Shown: positions 1-8,397 of the stretch, one piece after another
Layout: each line of letters starts with the position of its first letter
Numbering within the stretch: the stretch's first letter is position 1
Source of the DNA: JANSWY01 sp965267245
GTDB lineage: Bacteria; Bacteroidota; Bacteroidia; Cytophagales; Cyclobacteriaceae
Assembly (NCBI GenBank): GCA_965267245.1
Contig: OZ253939.1
Span: 3,224,001 to 3,288,000 of the forward strand
Reading direction: 5' to 3'
Length of the DNA stretch: 64,000 bases
Notes under the pieces: generated by a model
The model's database searches: none
Seen by the model: the letters and a program-made list of their open reading frames with translations, nothing else
What the model was told of the DNA's origin: nothing
Translations under genes and position numbers: made by a program

Positions 1-111
1 TTTCAAATACGCCGCATAACTGATCTCTTTAATATCATTTTGCGCATTGGCGATATAATTAACAGTTGTAAATAGTATCGCGATGATTAGTGTTTTTGAT
101 AGATTTTTCAT
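1..111 (-). CDS. Truncated exported protein (N-terminal 37 residues only)
   Basis: An ATG at 109-111 on the minus strand opens a frame that runs off the left edge without a stop. The visible residues start with Lys and then a hydrophobic stretch ending in a likely signal peptidase site (NAQ at 24-26, followed by N-D-I-K), so the product is probably exported or in the outer membrane. Nothing visible identifies its function. A three-half-site palindrome at 116-138 lies only a few bases upstream of the start and is repeated in front of the neighbouring regulator operon, which suggests control by that regulator. Confidence 0.6.
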   Translation of the reverse strand, partial: MKNLSKTLIIAILFTTVNYIANAQNDIKEISYAAYLK

Positions 112-115
112 TTTT

Positions 116-138
116 GTAAACTGGTTTATTTTATAAAC
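116..138. promoter_or_regulatory. Putative operator, copy 1
   Basis: Three half-sites are seen: GTAAAC (116-121), GTTTAT (124-129) and ATAAAC (133-138), with gaps of 2 and 3 bases. The last two form a perfect inverted repeat, GTTTAT-TTT-ATAAAC. The identical 15-mer recurs at 1051-1065. The site abuts the start codon of the truncated gene (1-111), so a bound protein would block its transcription or initiation. That the winged-helix protein at 156-446 is the binder is inference. Confidence 0.6.
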
Positions 139-155
139 TAAATATTTAAATTTTT

Positions 156-446
156 TTATTCTCCTATGTATTGCTTGATCGTATTCACATATTTTTCGAA
201 TGCTGAAACTCCCATTTTAGTGACCTTGCAGGTAGTAACTGGTTTTTTTCCCTGAAATTTCTTTTCGATTTCTATGTAGTTAGCCTTTGACAGTTTGTCC
301 AATTGTACACTCAGGTTACCTGCAGTAGCACCGGTTTTTTCCTTAATGAACACAAACTCTGCTGAATCCACCCCGATGAGAAGTGACATGATAGCAAGTC
401 TAAGTTGCGAGTGTAAAAGTGGATCTAAGTCTTTAAACGCTTTCAT
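156..446 (-). CDS. Winged-helix transcriptional regulator (HTH_34/ArsR-MarR-like)
   Basis: This 96-residue protein has the size and pattern of single-domain winged-helix regulators. It has an N-terminal helix (LRLAIMSLL), a recognition-helix region around residues 38-52 (ATAGNLSVQLDKL), and a wing ending in a K-V-T-K-MG segment near 74-79. Short proteins of this type in Bacteroidota commonly pair with a membrane protein. Here the downstream gene on the plus-strand map (433-1020) is transcribed first and overlaps by 14 bases, so the two are co-transcribed. The operon has an inverted-repeat operator at 1051-1073, and the same sequence at 116-138 precedes the next gene, consistent with autoregulation. 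The ligand is unknown; no metal-binding cysteine cluster is visible. Confidence 0.8.
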   Translation of the reverse strand: MKAFKDLDPLLHSQLRLAIMSLLIGVDSAEFVFIKEKTGATAGNLSVQLDKLSKANYIEIEKKFQGKKPVTTCKVTKMGVSAFEKYVNTIKQYIGE

Positions 447-1020
447 TTCTAATCTTTGATCTTAACATGTAACCTGGAATCAAGTACCCAACTACCATTG
501 CTACTGCGCCTACTAATGGTTGGGTCTCAATTGGTACCATAAACCCTGCAATTGCAAATAACCAAAATGATGCTCCTCCAAATATCAATGGTCTGAATCT
601 AATGGCTACACCAGTAATAAACGTAGGCATTGCGGTAACGACCATGATCATCGGATTTACGTAGAAATTGATTTTCGCCATTGCTCCTAAAATGATAAAA
701 AGTGTTATCACAAAACAGAACCATAACCATCCAATCAATTCACCCATATGGGTCTTCACTTTTGCTTTTTTACTCCTTCTGGCACTGTCTATTGCTGTGT
801 AGATTCCAGCCGGAATGCATAATATCGGCCAAACTATAAAGGGATCGGCAATATCTGTGTATTCAGACAGGTAGTATACGGCAAGATTAGATATAGCAAC
901 AACCCAACCCCAAAGTAAAAAGTATACTTGCTTGTCATCATAGTAGCCCTTAGCCGATGAAATCATCGCCTGGATGATTTGCAAGCTTTCCTGACCGGAC
1001 ATTTGAGTTTTCTCTTCCAT
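433..1020 (-). CDS. Six-helix integral membrane protein of unknown function
   Basis: The 195-residue product has a short cytoplasmic N-terminus and then about six hydrophobic segments, near residues 34-51, 60-77, 95-113, 121-139, 144-161 and 169-186, with a basic loop (ARRSKKAKVK) near 80-90. It is the first gene of a two-gene operon with the winged-helix regulator at 156-446, with overlapping ends. Many regulator/membrane-protein pairs of this layout occur in Bacteroidota, but I cannot assign a substrate or a sensing role. A 23-base operator-like element lies 31 bases upstream. Confidence 0.7.
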   Translation of the reverse strand: MEEKTQMSGQESLQIIQAMISSAKGYYDDKQVYFLLWGWVVAISNLAVYYLSEYTDIADPFIVWPILCIPAGIYTAIDSARRSKKAKVKTHMGELIGWLWFCFVITLFIILGAMAKINFYVNPMIMVVTAMPTFITGVAIRFRPLIFGGASFWLFAIAGFMVPIETQPLVGAVAMVVGYLIPGYMLRSKIRNESV

Positions 1021-1050
1021 TTTCCTCTAATTTTCTGTGAATATAAAGTA

Positions 1051-1073
1051 GTTTATTTTATAAACTTGTTTAT
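1051..1073. promoter_or_regulatory. Putative operator, copy 2
   Basis: The element reads GTTTAT (1051-1056), TTT, ATAAAC (1060-1065), TT, GTTTAT (1068-1073). It therefore contains two overlapping inverted repeats and shares 15 consecutive bases with the element at 116-138. Read on the opposite strand, copy 1 has the same 3-base and 2-base gaps. It lies between the minus-strand operon starting at 1020 and the plus-strand gene starting at 1141, so it could affect either. Confidence 0.6.
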
Positions 1074-1140
1074 ATCAAAAAAAGTTACAGTAAAACTTAA
1101 ATTTAATTTACATTTATACTCACACCAGATATAGAAACCT

Positions 1141-2457
1141 ATGAATTTTTACAAGTCCCTTTTATTAGCATTAACTATTTGCTGTTTATCATTCATATTT
1201 AGTTGTGGTGAAGATGATCCTACTCCACCTGAAGAGACTACATACACACTTACTATAGGTGGGCAATCAAGTGCCAATGAAAGTGATCCTGGTAGTGCTT
1301 TCATGGTAAACATTGATCCTGCGAATGATACCGGTGCTGACATTGACATTAGCTATGATGTATCTGGAACTGCTACAGAAGGAACTGATTTTCGTGACCT
1401 TTCAGGTACCACATCGATTAGCTCAGGGGAGAGTAGCGTGACTGTACAGATTCCATTTACACAGGATACGGAAGAAGAAGGTGACGAAACAATCATCATA
1501 AGTCTATCAAGTAGTGGATTAGCCAGTAACGTTACATTGGGATCACCCAGTAGTCACACCATCACAATAACAGATGACGATAGTGCTGGTACTGGAAACT
1601 GTCCAAATGATAACTCCACAAATATGGACAATTGGGAATGTGATGAAACACCTGGTGTATCCAATAGCTACAGTGAGAGCGTCAATGGAGACACAAGAAC
1701 TATCACCACAAATGGTATCCCAACGCATGATTTCAGAAATCAAATCCCAATGATTGTCAACGAACTAAATAGTTCTACAAAAATATTCTTAGTGGATGCC
1801 ACACCGTCAAAAGCGGCTTCTGTTTCATATATCACTGATGGTGGAAGCCCTCAGTGGAAATTTGGAGTAGCAAAAAATGGAGTTCCATTGGATCCTGCTC
1901 CCGCTCAACCGTTTATTTTTGAAAACACTGAGACAGGTGAATTTAACTTTGATTGGGTCTTTGAACCAAACTGGAATATGGAAGCTGTTGGACTTGATTG
2001 CGCCATTGCCCATGTCCAGCCAGATGGCACCTATCACTATCATGGAGATCCGGCAATCTACGCCGATCAGTTATTAGATGGTCTTGGTGCGGGAACCACT
2101 ACCCCAACCACTCCCGTACAAATTGGATGGGCAGCCGATGGATATCCGGTGCTTTATAAGTATGGTCCTGATGGTGCTGGTGGAATTGCATTATTGGAAC
2201 CTAGCTATCAGATTAAAAGTGGTGAAAGACCTGGGGATGGTGTTTCTGAGCCTTGTGGTGAATACAATGGTAAGTATACCAATGATTTTGAATTTGTTTC
2301 CGGAGCAGGGGACCTGGATGAATGCAATGGTATCAGCAGAAATATTATGATCGAAGGAGAAACGTATGATTATTTCTATGTGGTCACAGAAGGTTTCCCA
2401 GTGATCTCCAGATGTTTGGTGGGTACACCTGACCAAAGCTTTAAGATTGGTATGTAA
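1141..2457 (+). CDS. Calx-beta and YHYH-domain lipoprotein
   Basis: The 438-residue product starts with a lipoprotein signal ending in FSCGED (lipobox Cys near residue 22). A Calx-beta-type domain follows at about residues 35-145, seen as a repeated Asp/Thr-rich strand pattern ending in TITITDDD. The second half matches the YHYH family, with the namesake Y-H-Y-H at residues 298-301 inside DGTYHYHGDP and further conserved Cys and Gly residues. Proteins of this type are surface-exposed in marine bacteria and their substrate is not established. The stop codon overlaps the start of the next gene by one base (TAATG), so translation is probably coupled. Confidence 0.85.
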   Translation: MNFYKSLLLALTICCLSFIFSCGEDDPTPPEETTYTLTIGGQSSANESDPGSAFMVNIDPANDTGADIDISYDVSGTATEGTDFRDLSGTTSISSGESSVTVQIPFTQDTEEEGDETIIISLSSSGLASNVTLGSPSSHTITITDDDSAGTGNCPNDNSTNMDNWECDETPGVSNSYSESVNGDTRTITTNGIPTHDFRNQIPMIVNELNSSTKIFLVDATPSKAASVSYITDGGSPQWKFGVAKNGVPLDPAPAQPFIFENTETGEFNFDWVFEPNWNMEAVGLDCAIAHVQPDGTYHYHGDPAIYADQLLDGLGAGTTTPTTPVQIGWAADGYPVLYKYGPDGAGGIALLEPSYQIKSGERPGDGVSEPCGEYNGKYTNDFEFVSGAGDLDECNGISRNIMIEGETYDYFYVVTEGFPVISRCLVGTPDQSFKIGM

Positions 2458-2918
2458 TGCGATTTATCTTGTTATCATATTGCCTTTTAATTCTTGGTAG
2501 CTTTGAAACAGTCAAGCATCATGCGAATCTGGCCATTTTTGATTTCATCGAAGCTGAAGGCCAAATCAAAATGACCATCAGACTTGATGAAGAGCACCTG
2601 GAACAGTCAATAGGGTACAAGCTAAATAACGCCTCAATGAATGAGACTGTCAGGAACTATATACTTGCCAATTTAAATTTAGAGGTGAATCAGCAACACA
2701 AACAACTGTGTGTCAATCACATATATCAGGAGGACAGGTTCACGAATGTGGAAGGAACCATTGATGCCATATGTGAACCTATTTCAATTATTGCTGTCTC
2801 GAATACCTGTCTCGTTGACATTGAGGACCATTCGAATATTATGAAGTTTAATGTAAATGACAGCCGGAGGGTTTTCAGACTCACTGCAAAGCGAACTTCA
2901 ACAATAGTTAGATATTAA
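2457..2918 (+). CDS. DUF6702-like exported protein
   Basis: The 153-residue product has a hydrophobic N-terminal signal and a short KHHANLAIFDF segment followed by a strand pattern with an acidic EEHLEQ helix. This resembles the Bacteroidota DUF6702 family (His near the mature N-terminus, then alternating strands), but I place it there only by eye. Four cysteines (about residues 84, 105, 117 and one in the signal) could form disulfides in the periplasm. It is translationally coupled to the YHYH lipoprotein upstream and followed at once by a strong terminator, so the two form a complete operon. Confidence 0.6.
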   Translation: MRFILLSYCLLILGSFETVKHHANLAIFDFIEAEGQIKMTIRLDEEHLEQSIGYKLNNASMNETVRNYILANLNLEVNQQHKQLCVNHIYQEDRFTNVEGTIDAICEPISIIAVSNTCLVDIEDHSNIMKFNVNDSRRVFRLTAKRTSTIVRY

Positions 2919-2944
2919 AAAAGGCTGCCAGTTGGCAGCCTTTT
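2919..2944. terminator. Bidirectional intrinsic terminator
   Basis: A perfect 12-base inverted repeat, AAAAGGCTGCCA / TGGCAGCCTTTT, separated by two bases, lies between two convergent genes ending at 2918 and 2948. The A/T tracts flanking the GC stem give a U-run in both directions. Confidence 0.9.
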
Positions 2945-2947
2945 CAT

Positions 2948-5488
2948 TTAGTCTTTATTCTGTTCTTTTATCTTCTGTTTCTTGATTTTGATTTTCAGTT
3001 CATCTGACTTTCCATCATAATCTGCCTGAATTATATCCCCTTCCTGCGCATCACCCTTCAGGATTTCTTCGGCTACAGCATCCTCAAGATACTTTTGAAT
3101 TGCGCGGTTCAGTGGTCTTGCTCCAAATTGTGGATCATATCCTTTATCCGCTAAGAAATCTTTCGCTTTCTCAGTCAATTCAACATTGTATCCCAATTCT
3201 GTAATTCGGCTAAACAGCTTACCTAATGTGATGTCAATGATTTTATGGATGTGTTCTCTTTCAAGTGAGTTGAACACAATTACGTCATCTAATCTATTTA
3301 GGAATTCAGGACTGAAAGCTTTTTTCAGGGCACTTTGGATTGTTGACTTCATCAACTCGTCCATGTTGTCCTTCTTGCTTTGTGTTGCGAAACCTATTCC
3401 AGCACCAAAGTCTTTTAGATCTCTTACACCAATATTAGAAGTCATGATGATGATTGTATTTCTGAAATCAACCCTTCTTCCTAGGCCATCTGTCAAAATA
3501 CCATCATCCAATACCTGAAGCAGGATATTGAAGACATCCGGGTGTGCTTTTTCGATTTCATCTAGTAGCACAACGCTGTATGGTTTTCTTCTTACTTTTT
3601 CAGTTAGCTGACCACCTTCCTCATAACCCACATAGCCCGGAGGCGCTCCTACGAGTCTTGACACGGAGAATTTCTCCATGTACTCACTCATGTCAATTCT
3701 AACAAGTGAATCCTCTTTGTCAAAAAGATAAGTAGATAGTACTTTGGCCATTTCGGTCTTACCAACACCTGTTGGTCCAAGGAAAATGAATGATCCAATA
3801 GGTTTTTTCGGATCTTTCAATCCTACCCTGGTTCTTTGGATTGCCTTTACAAGTTTCTCAACCGCTTCATCCTGGCCAATTACCCTGTTTTTAAGCTCAT
3901 CCTTCATATTCAGAAGCTTGTTGCTTTCTTTCTGAGCGATTCGCTTAGTTGGGATACCAGTCATCATCGCAATTACTTCAGCGACGTTTTCTTCGTCTAC
4001 TTCGTAACGTTTTGATTTTGTCTCCTCTTCCCACTTGGCTTTTTCAGCTTCAAGCTGGGCAATCATTTTCTTTTCTTTATCTCTTAGTTGTGCAGCCTCT
4101 TCATATTTTTGGCTCTTCACAACTCTGTTCTTCTCTTTCTTGATGTCTTCAATAGACTCCTCAAGCTTTACGATTTCATCAGGAACGTTAATGTTATTGA
4201 TGTGCACCCTTGCACCGGCCTCATCCAGCACGTCAATTGCCTTGTCTGGAAGATACCTATCACTGATGTATCTGTCTGAAAGTGCCACACATGCATCTAC
4301 TGCATCACTGGTGTAATTCACATGGTGATGACTTTCATATTTATCCTTGATGTTATTGAGGATCTGAATGGTTTCTTCAGGAGTAGTAGCATCTACCATT
4401 ACTACCTGGAACCTTCTTGCCAAAGCACCATCTTTCTCGATGTATTGTCTGTACTCATCAAGAGTAGTTGCACCAATACATTGGATTTCACCCCTCGCGA
4501 GTGCTGGCTTGAACATATTGGAAGCATCCAATGAACCTGAAGCACCACCTGCACCAACGATCGTATGTAATTCATCGATGAAAAGGATCACTTCCGGAGA
4601 TTTCTCAATCTCGTTCATCACAGCTTTCATTCTTTCCTCAAACTGACCCCTGTATTTTGTTCCTGCCACAAGGCTTGCCAGGTCAAGTGTTACTACTCTC
4701 TTTCCGAATAGCACCCTTGAAACTTTCTTTTGAACAATTCTCAAAGCAAGACCCTCCGCGATGGCAGTTTTACCAACACCAGGCTCACCGATAAGAATAG
4801 GATTATTCTTTTTCCTTCTACTAAGGATTTGGGCTACACGCTCAATTTCCTTTTCTCTACCTACGATAGGGTCAAGTTTGTCATCTTCAGCCAATTTGGT
4901 AAGGTCTCTACCAAAATTATCCAAGACAGGTGTTCTGGACTTTTCTCCACTCTTGGCTCCTGACTCCTTTCCGCCTCCTCCGGCACTTCCTCCAAAAATC
5001 CTGGAAGAATCCTCATCTCCATCATCAGTATCAGAAGATGCTAGCGGATTTTCAGCCTGGTACTCCAGCAATTCTTTCACCACATCGTATGAAACATCGA
5101 ATTTATTCAGGATTTGGGTGGCCAGATTGTCTTCATCCCTTAGAATGGATAACAACAAATGCTCTGTACCTATTAATTGACTCTTGAAGATCTTAGCCTC
5201 CAGGTAAGTAATTTTTAAAACTTTTTCAGATTGTCTGGTAAGTGGAATATTGGCCAAATTCTTCACATTGGAAGTCGCTGTACCTTTGGTAGCCTGCTCA
5301 ATTGAGGACCTCAAATCCTCCATATTCACCCCTAATTTCTTCAATAGGCCTACCGCCACACCTTCTCCTTCCCGGATCATTCCAAGGAGTAAATGCTCTG
5401 TGCCAATATAGTCATGTCCCAGACGCAGGGCTTCTTCCCTGCTCAATGAGATTACCTCTTTTACTCTATTCGAAAATTTTGCCTCCAT
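2948..5488 (-). CDS. clpC: ATP-dependent Clp protease ATPase subunit ClpC
   Basis: This 846-residue AAA+ unfoldase feeds substrates to ClpP. Two Clp_N repeats occupy about residues 1-145 (each with IGTEHLLL). The first AAA module has Walker A GEPGVGKT at 234-241 and Walker B ILFIDE at 301-306. A UVR-like middle region sits near 440-490. The second module has GPTGVGKT at 571-578 and LLDE near 641-644, followed by the D2-small domain. Length and order match ClpC rather than ClpA or ClpB. A Gly/Ser/Lys-rich linker (about 150-190) separates the N-domain from AAA1. No mcsA/mcsB or ctsR genes are adjacent, unlike in Firmicutes. It is transcribed alone from a long upstream gap. Confidence 0.97.
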   Translation of the reverse strand: MEAKFSNRVKEVISLSREEALRLGHDYIGTEHLLLGMIREGEGVAVGLLKKLGVNMEDLRSSIEQATKGTATSNVKNLANIPLTRQSEKVLKITYLEAKIFKSQLIGTEHLLLSILRDEDNLATQILNKFDVSYDVVKELLEYQAENPLASSDTDDGDEDSSRIFGGSAGGGGKESGAKSGEKSRTPVLDNFGRDLTKLAEDDKLDPIVGREKEIERVAQILSRRKKNNPILIGEPGVGKTAIAEGLALRIVQKKVSRVLFGKRVVTLDLASLVAGTKYRGQFEERMKAVMNEIEKSPEVILFIDELHTIVGAGGASGSLDASNMFKPALARGEIQCIGATTLDEYRQYIEKDGALARRFQVVMVDATTPEETIQILNNIKDKYESHHHVNYTSDAVDACVALSDRYISDRYLPDKAIDVLDEAGARVHINNINVPDEIVKLEESIEDIKKEKNRVVKSQKYEEAAQLRDKEKKMIAQLEAEKAKWEEETKSKRYEVDEENVAEVIAMMTGIPTKRIAQKESNKLLNMKDELKNRVIGQDEAVEKLVKAIQRTRVGLKDPKKPIGSFIFLGPTGVGKTEMAKVLSTYLFDKEDSLVRIDMSEYMEKFSVSRLVGAPPGYVGYEEGGQLTEKVRRKPYSVVLLDEIEKAHPDVFNILLQVLDDGILTDGLGRRVDFRNTIIIMTSNIGVRDLKDFGAGIGFATQSKKDNMDELMKSTIQSALKKAFSPEFLNRLDDVIVFNSLEREHIHKIIDITLGKLFSRITELGYNVELTEKAKDFLADKGYDPQFGARPLNRAIQKYLEDAVAEEILKGDAQEGDIIQADYDGKSDELKIKIKKQKIKEQNKD

Positions 5489-5582
5489 ATCGGACCTTAT
5501 CGTTATCAGTAAAAATAAGCCATACGTGACTCATTTACTATTATTAAAACTAATTTTTAAACGTAGTGTTACAGGCTTTCGT

Positions 5583-6206
5583 TCATTGTGCAATTACTGT
5601 CGACTGATGGACAATTTCCGCTGAATTAGGGCCCTCACAAAACAATAGATCAATGATGCTTAAGTTTGGCACAAATTGCTTGCCAAAGAGTTGATTATAG
5701 GGAACAGCTATATAAAAGTTCCTGGAATCTGCCTCTATTTTTCGGTTAATCTGATTAAAGAATTGATTATCAGCCGCTTGCTCTAAATTCTTTTTGTCAT
5801 CAACAAGAATTACTTCACTGTCAATTTGCATCAACTTAAGACATAATGTCAGCATATCAAAACTTAATTCATGGAGATATGCATATTTCTTGTTGAATAA
5901 GGATAAAAAATAATCGAAATAGTATTCAAAAAATGGTGCCTTACCATATGCAGATTGAATGCCGCGTATGTGCAGGTTCATCCATTTTTGACTATAATCT
6001 ATTTTGATGTCTTTAGTGGCTTTTCTTTTATTACCTTCTAGTACCGGGATGGATAATAACTGTACTTTATTGGCGCCCAGGATGTAACACCTGTTTCTGT
6101 AGGATTGTTTTTGATAAATCTCACCAATATCCAGGTAAACCTGATCATGCCTTTTCAGGACAGTAAAGTATTCTATACAGGGTAAATAATGAAGTTCTAT
6201 GTGCAT
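5583..6206 (-). CDS. WbqC family protein
   Basis: The 207-residue product begins with the family-typical MHIELHYLPCIEYF and continues with the R-N-R-C-Y-I-L segment and a KATKDIKI-like strand, as in WbqC-like proteins. These are found next to polysaccharide or glycosylation loci in many bacteria and their biochemical role is not firmly known. It lies 48 bases downstream of the tRNA-modification gene on the same strand, so the two may be co-transcribed. The sequence is full length with no obvious lesions. Confidence 0.8.
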   Translation of the reverse strand: MHIELHYLPCIEYFTVLKRHDQVYLDIGEIYQKQSYRNRCYILGANKVQLLSIPVLEGNKRKATKDIKIDYSQKWMNLHIRGIQSAYGKAPFFEYYFDYFLSLFNKKYAYLHELSFDMLTLCLKLMQIDSEVILVDDKKNLEQAADNQFFNQINRKIEADSRNFYIAVPYNQLFGKQFVPNLSIIDLLFCEGPNSAEIVHQSTVIAQ

Positions 6207-6254
6207 TGAACGTACAAACCTAAACCAGACTTGAAACTATTACCACGTTGACTA

Positions 6255-6884
6255 TCAATAGATCAACTCAAGGTCTCCCATCCCTTCTCTAATGACTTCT
6301 ATTTCACCGCTGGTGCAATCCAGAATGGTACTGGGTTGAAAATTCCCCGGTCCTCCATCGATCACAACATCTACCAGGTTTTCAAACTTATCGTAGATCA
6401 AACTCGGGTCTGTCATGTATTCCACAGACTGGTCATCTTCCTGAATGGATGTTGAGATGATGGGATGCCCCAATTCCTTGACGATCATTCTGGGAATATT
6501 ATTGTTAGGAACACGAATACCAACCGTTTTCTTTTTGACATTCAATATTTTGGGCACCTTATTGCTACTATCCAGAATAAATGTATATGGGCCCGGAAGT
6601 GCTTTTTTCATTACTTTAAAAACCGGTGTATCCACTCTTTTCACATATTCTGAAATGTGACTCAAATCATAACAAATAAAGGAAAGGTTGATACTTTTCG
6701 CCTTCGTACCTTTGATGCGCATCACTTTCTCTATTGCTGATGAATTGAAGAGATCGCACCCTAAACCATACAATGTGTCAGTTGGGTAAATAATAAGGCC
6801 ACCGTTTTTCAGGACCTTAACAATCTCCTGGATCTTATCTTCTTCAGGATTTTCTTCGTATAAACGGATGAATTCTGCCGCCAT
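6255..6884 (-). CDS. L-threonylcarbamoyladenylate synthase (Sua5/YciO/YrdC family)
   Basis: The enzyme makes threonylcarbamoyl-AMP from threonine, bicarbonate and ATP for tRNA t6A37 modification. The 209-residue protein shows the family blocks in order: YPTDTLYGLGCD near residues 34-45, RIKGTKAKSINLSFIC near 57-72, VGIRVPNN and HPIISTS. It lacks the extra C-terminal Sua5 domain, so it is of the short TsaC/YciO type. The YciO branch has a less certain function, and this copy could belong there. It is divergent from mltG, with 68 bases between the starts. Confidence 0.88.
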   Translation of the reverse strand: MAAEFIRLYEENPEEDKIQEIVKVLKNGGLIIYPTDTLYGLGCDLFNSSAIEKVMRIKGTKAKSINLSFICYDLSHISEYVKRVDTPVFKVMKKALPGPYTFILDSSNKVPKILNVKKKTVGIRVPNNNIPRMIVKELGHPIISTSIQEDDQSVEYMTDPSLIYDKFENLVDVVIDGGPGNFQPSTILDCTSGEIEVIREGMGDLELIY

Positions 6885-6952
6885 ATTGCCATTTAAGGAA
6901 ATTGAATCGGTAATATTGCGGTTTTTATCATCTTTGTCAAAAAAATTATTGC

Positions 6953-7987
6953 ATGAAGAAAAGAAAGATTTTTGTGGGTGTGCTGCTTGTGGGGACTACA
7001 TTGCTTTCCAGCTTTGCGTTTTATACTTATCAGATCTTATTCACACCAAACATTCAGGTGGATAAGGAAGAAACCTACGTTTATATTCCCAGTGACGCAG
7101 ATTTCAAGTTCGTCCAGAACTCCTTATATGACCTCAAAATGGTCAATGATCTGGTTGCTTTTAGCTTTCTAGCGAAATTATTAGACTATGACGAAGCTAT
7201 AAAACCAGGTAGGTACAAACTTACCAAGAACATGAGCAACCTGGACGCTATCCGATTGCTCAGATCAGGTGCCCAAACACCAACAAAGATTATTTTTAAC
7301 AATGTCAGGAAACTGGAAGATATGGCTGGGGCCCTTACAGAGAATATTGAAGTATCAGAATCTACCATGAAATCTCTGCTATTGGATTCTTCCATACAGG
7401 CAGCATATGGATTCGAGAAAGAGACATTCATTACCATGTTCATACCCAATACCTATGAGGTATATTGGAATATCAAACCAAAAGAGGTGCTGGATAAAAT
7501 GAAAAAAGAGTATGACAGGTTCTGGAATGCTGAAAGATTGGCTCGTGCTGATTCAATTAACATGACTCCCAATGAAGTAGGCACATTAGCTTCCATTGTA
7601 CTGGCAGAATCTTCCAAAAAAGACGAGCAACCCATGATCGCAGGTGTTTATATGAACAGACTGAGAAGAGGAATTGCACTTCAGGCAGACCCAACTTTAA
7701 TATTCGCCCATGACGATTACACAATCAAACGTGTATTGCATGAGCACAAAAAAATTGATAGCCCTTACAACACTTATAAGTATCCGGGTTTACCTCCGGG
7801 ACCCATTAGACTTCCAAGTATAAGCGCAATAGATGCCGTATTAAACTTCTCAACTCATGAATACTACTATTTCTGCGCGAAGGAAGACTTTTCAGGTTAC
7901 CACAACTTTGCTAAAAACCTGGATGAGCATCTGAGGAACGCCCGTAAATATCAGCGAGCTCTCAACCAACGAAAAGTATTCAGATAG
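6953..7987 (+). CDS. mltG: Endolytic murein transglycosylase MltG
   Basis: This 344-residue protein cleaves nascent glycan strands at the inner membrane. A single N-terminal membrane anchor (about residues 7-28) is followed by a LysM-like region and the YceG catalytic domain. The catalytic Glu is E219 in LASIVLAES, and the typical LQADPT (243-248) and PYNTY...GLPPGPI (271-285) blocks follow. It heads a tight plus-strand operon with a thioesterase (2-base gap), BrkB and a STAS-like protein. Confidence 0.95.
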   Translation: MKKRKIFVGVLLVGTTLLSSFAFYTYQILFTPNIQVDKEETYVYIPSDADFKFVQNSLYDLKMVNDLVAFSFLAKLLDYDEAIKPGRYKLTKNMSNLDAIRLLRSGAQTPTKIIFNNVRKLEDMAGALTENIEVSESTMKSLLLDSSIQAAYGFEKETFITMFIPNTYEVYWNIKPKEVLDKMKKEYDRFWNAERLARADSINMTPNEVGTLASIVLAESSKKDEQPMIAGVYMNRLRRGIALQADPTLIFAHDDYTIKRVLHEHKKIDSPYNTYKYPGLPPGPIRLPSISAIDAVLNFSTHEYYYFCAKEDFSGYHNFAKNLDEHLRNARKYQRALNQRKVFR

Positions 7988-7989
7988 AT

Positions 7990-8397
7990 ATGTATACTGC
8001 AGAGGTAAAAGTAAGGGTACGATATGCTGAAACAGATCAGATGGGTTATGTCTATTATGGGAATTACATGACCTATTATGAGGTAGCTAGGGTAGAAGCA
8101 CTCAGAGCTATGGGATTGAACTACAAAGACCTGGAAGAAAATGGTGTGATGATGCCTGTGCTGGAAAGTCATTCCCGCTATTTACTCCCTGGAAAGTATG
8201 ATGAAGAATTGACCATAAAAGTGCGAATCCCTGAATTACCCAAGGTGAAAATCAAATTTGACTATGAATTCTTCAATGAAGAGGGTAAATTGATCCACAG
8301 GGGAGAAACAACACTTGCATTCATCAATATGAATACCGGCAAACCAGTAAGAATGCCGGAAGAGATGGATCGGGTACTAAGGCCATTTTACGATTGA
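7990..8397 (+). CDS. YbgC/4-hydroxybenzoyl-CoA-type acyl-CoA thioesterase
   Basis: The 135-residue protein is a single hotdog domain. The family signature RYAETDQMGYVYYGNY is at about residues 10-25, with the catalytic Asp in ETDQMG, and the long central helix is YYEVARVEALRAMG. Related enzymes hydrolyse short or medium acyl-CoA thioesters; the substrate here is not visible. It starts two bases after mltG and its stop overlaps the TTG start of the BrkB gene, so it is in the middle of an operon. Confidence 0.9.
   Translation: MYTAEVKVRVRYAETDQMGYVYYGNYMTYYEVARVEALRAMGLNYKDLEENGVMMPVLESHSRYLLPGKYDEELTIKVRIPELPKVKIKFDYEFFNEEGKLIHRGETTLAFINMNTGKPVRMPEEMDRVLRPFYD

Noticed and set aside
1051..1073. 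Operator read as the promoter of the plus-strand 1141 gene
   Set aside because: The sequence has no TAnnTTTG box near it and the repeated copy at 116-138 fits the regulator operon better.
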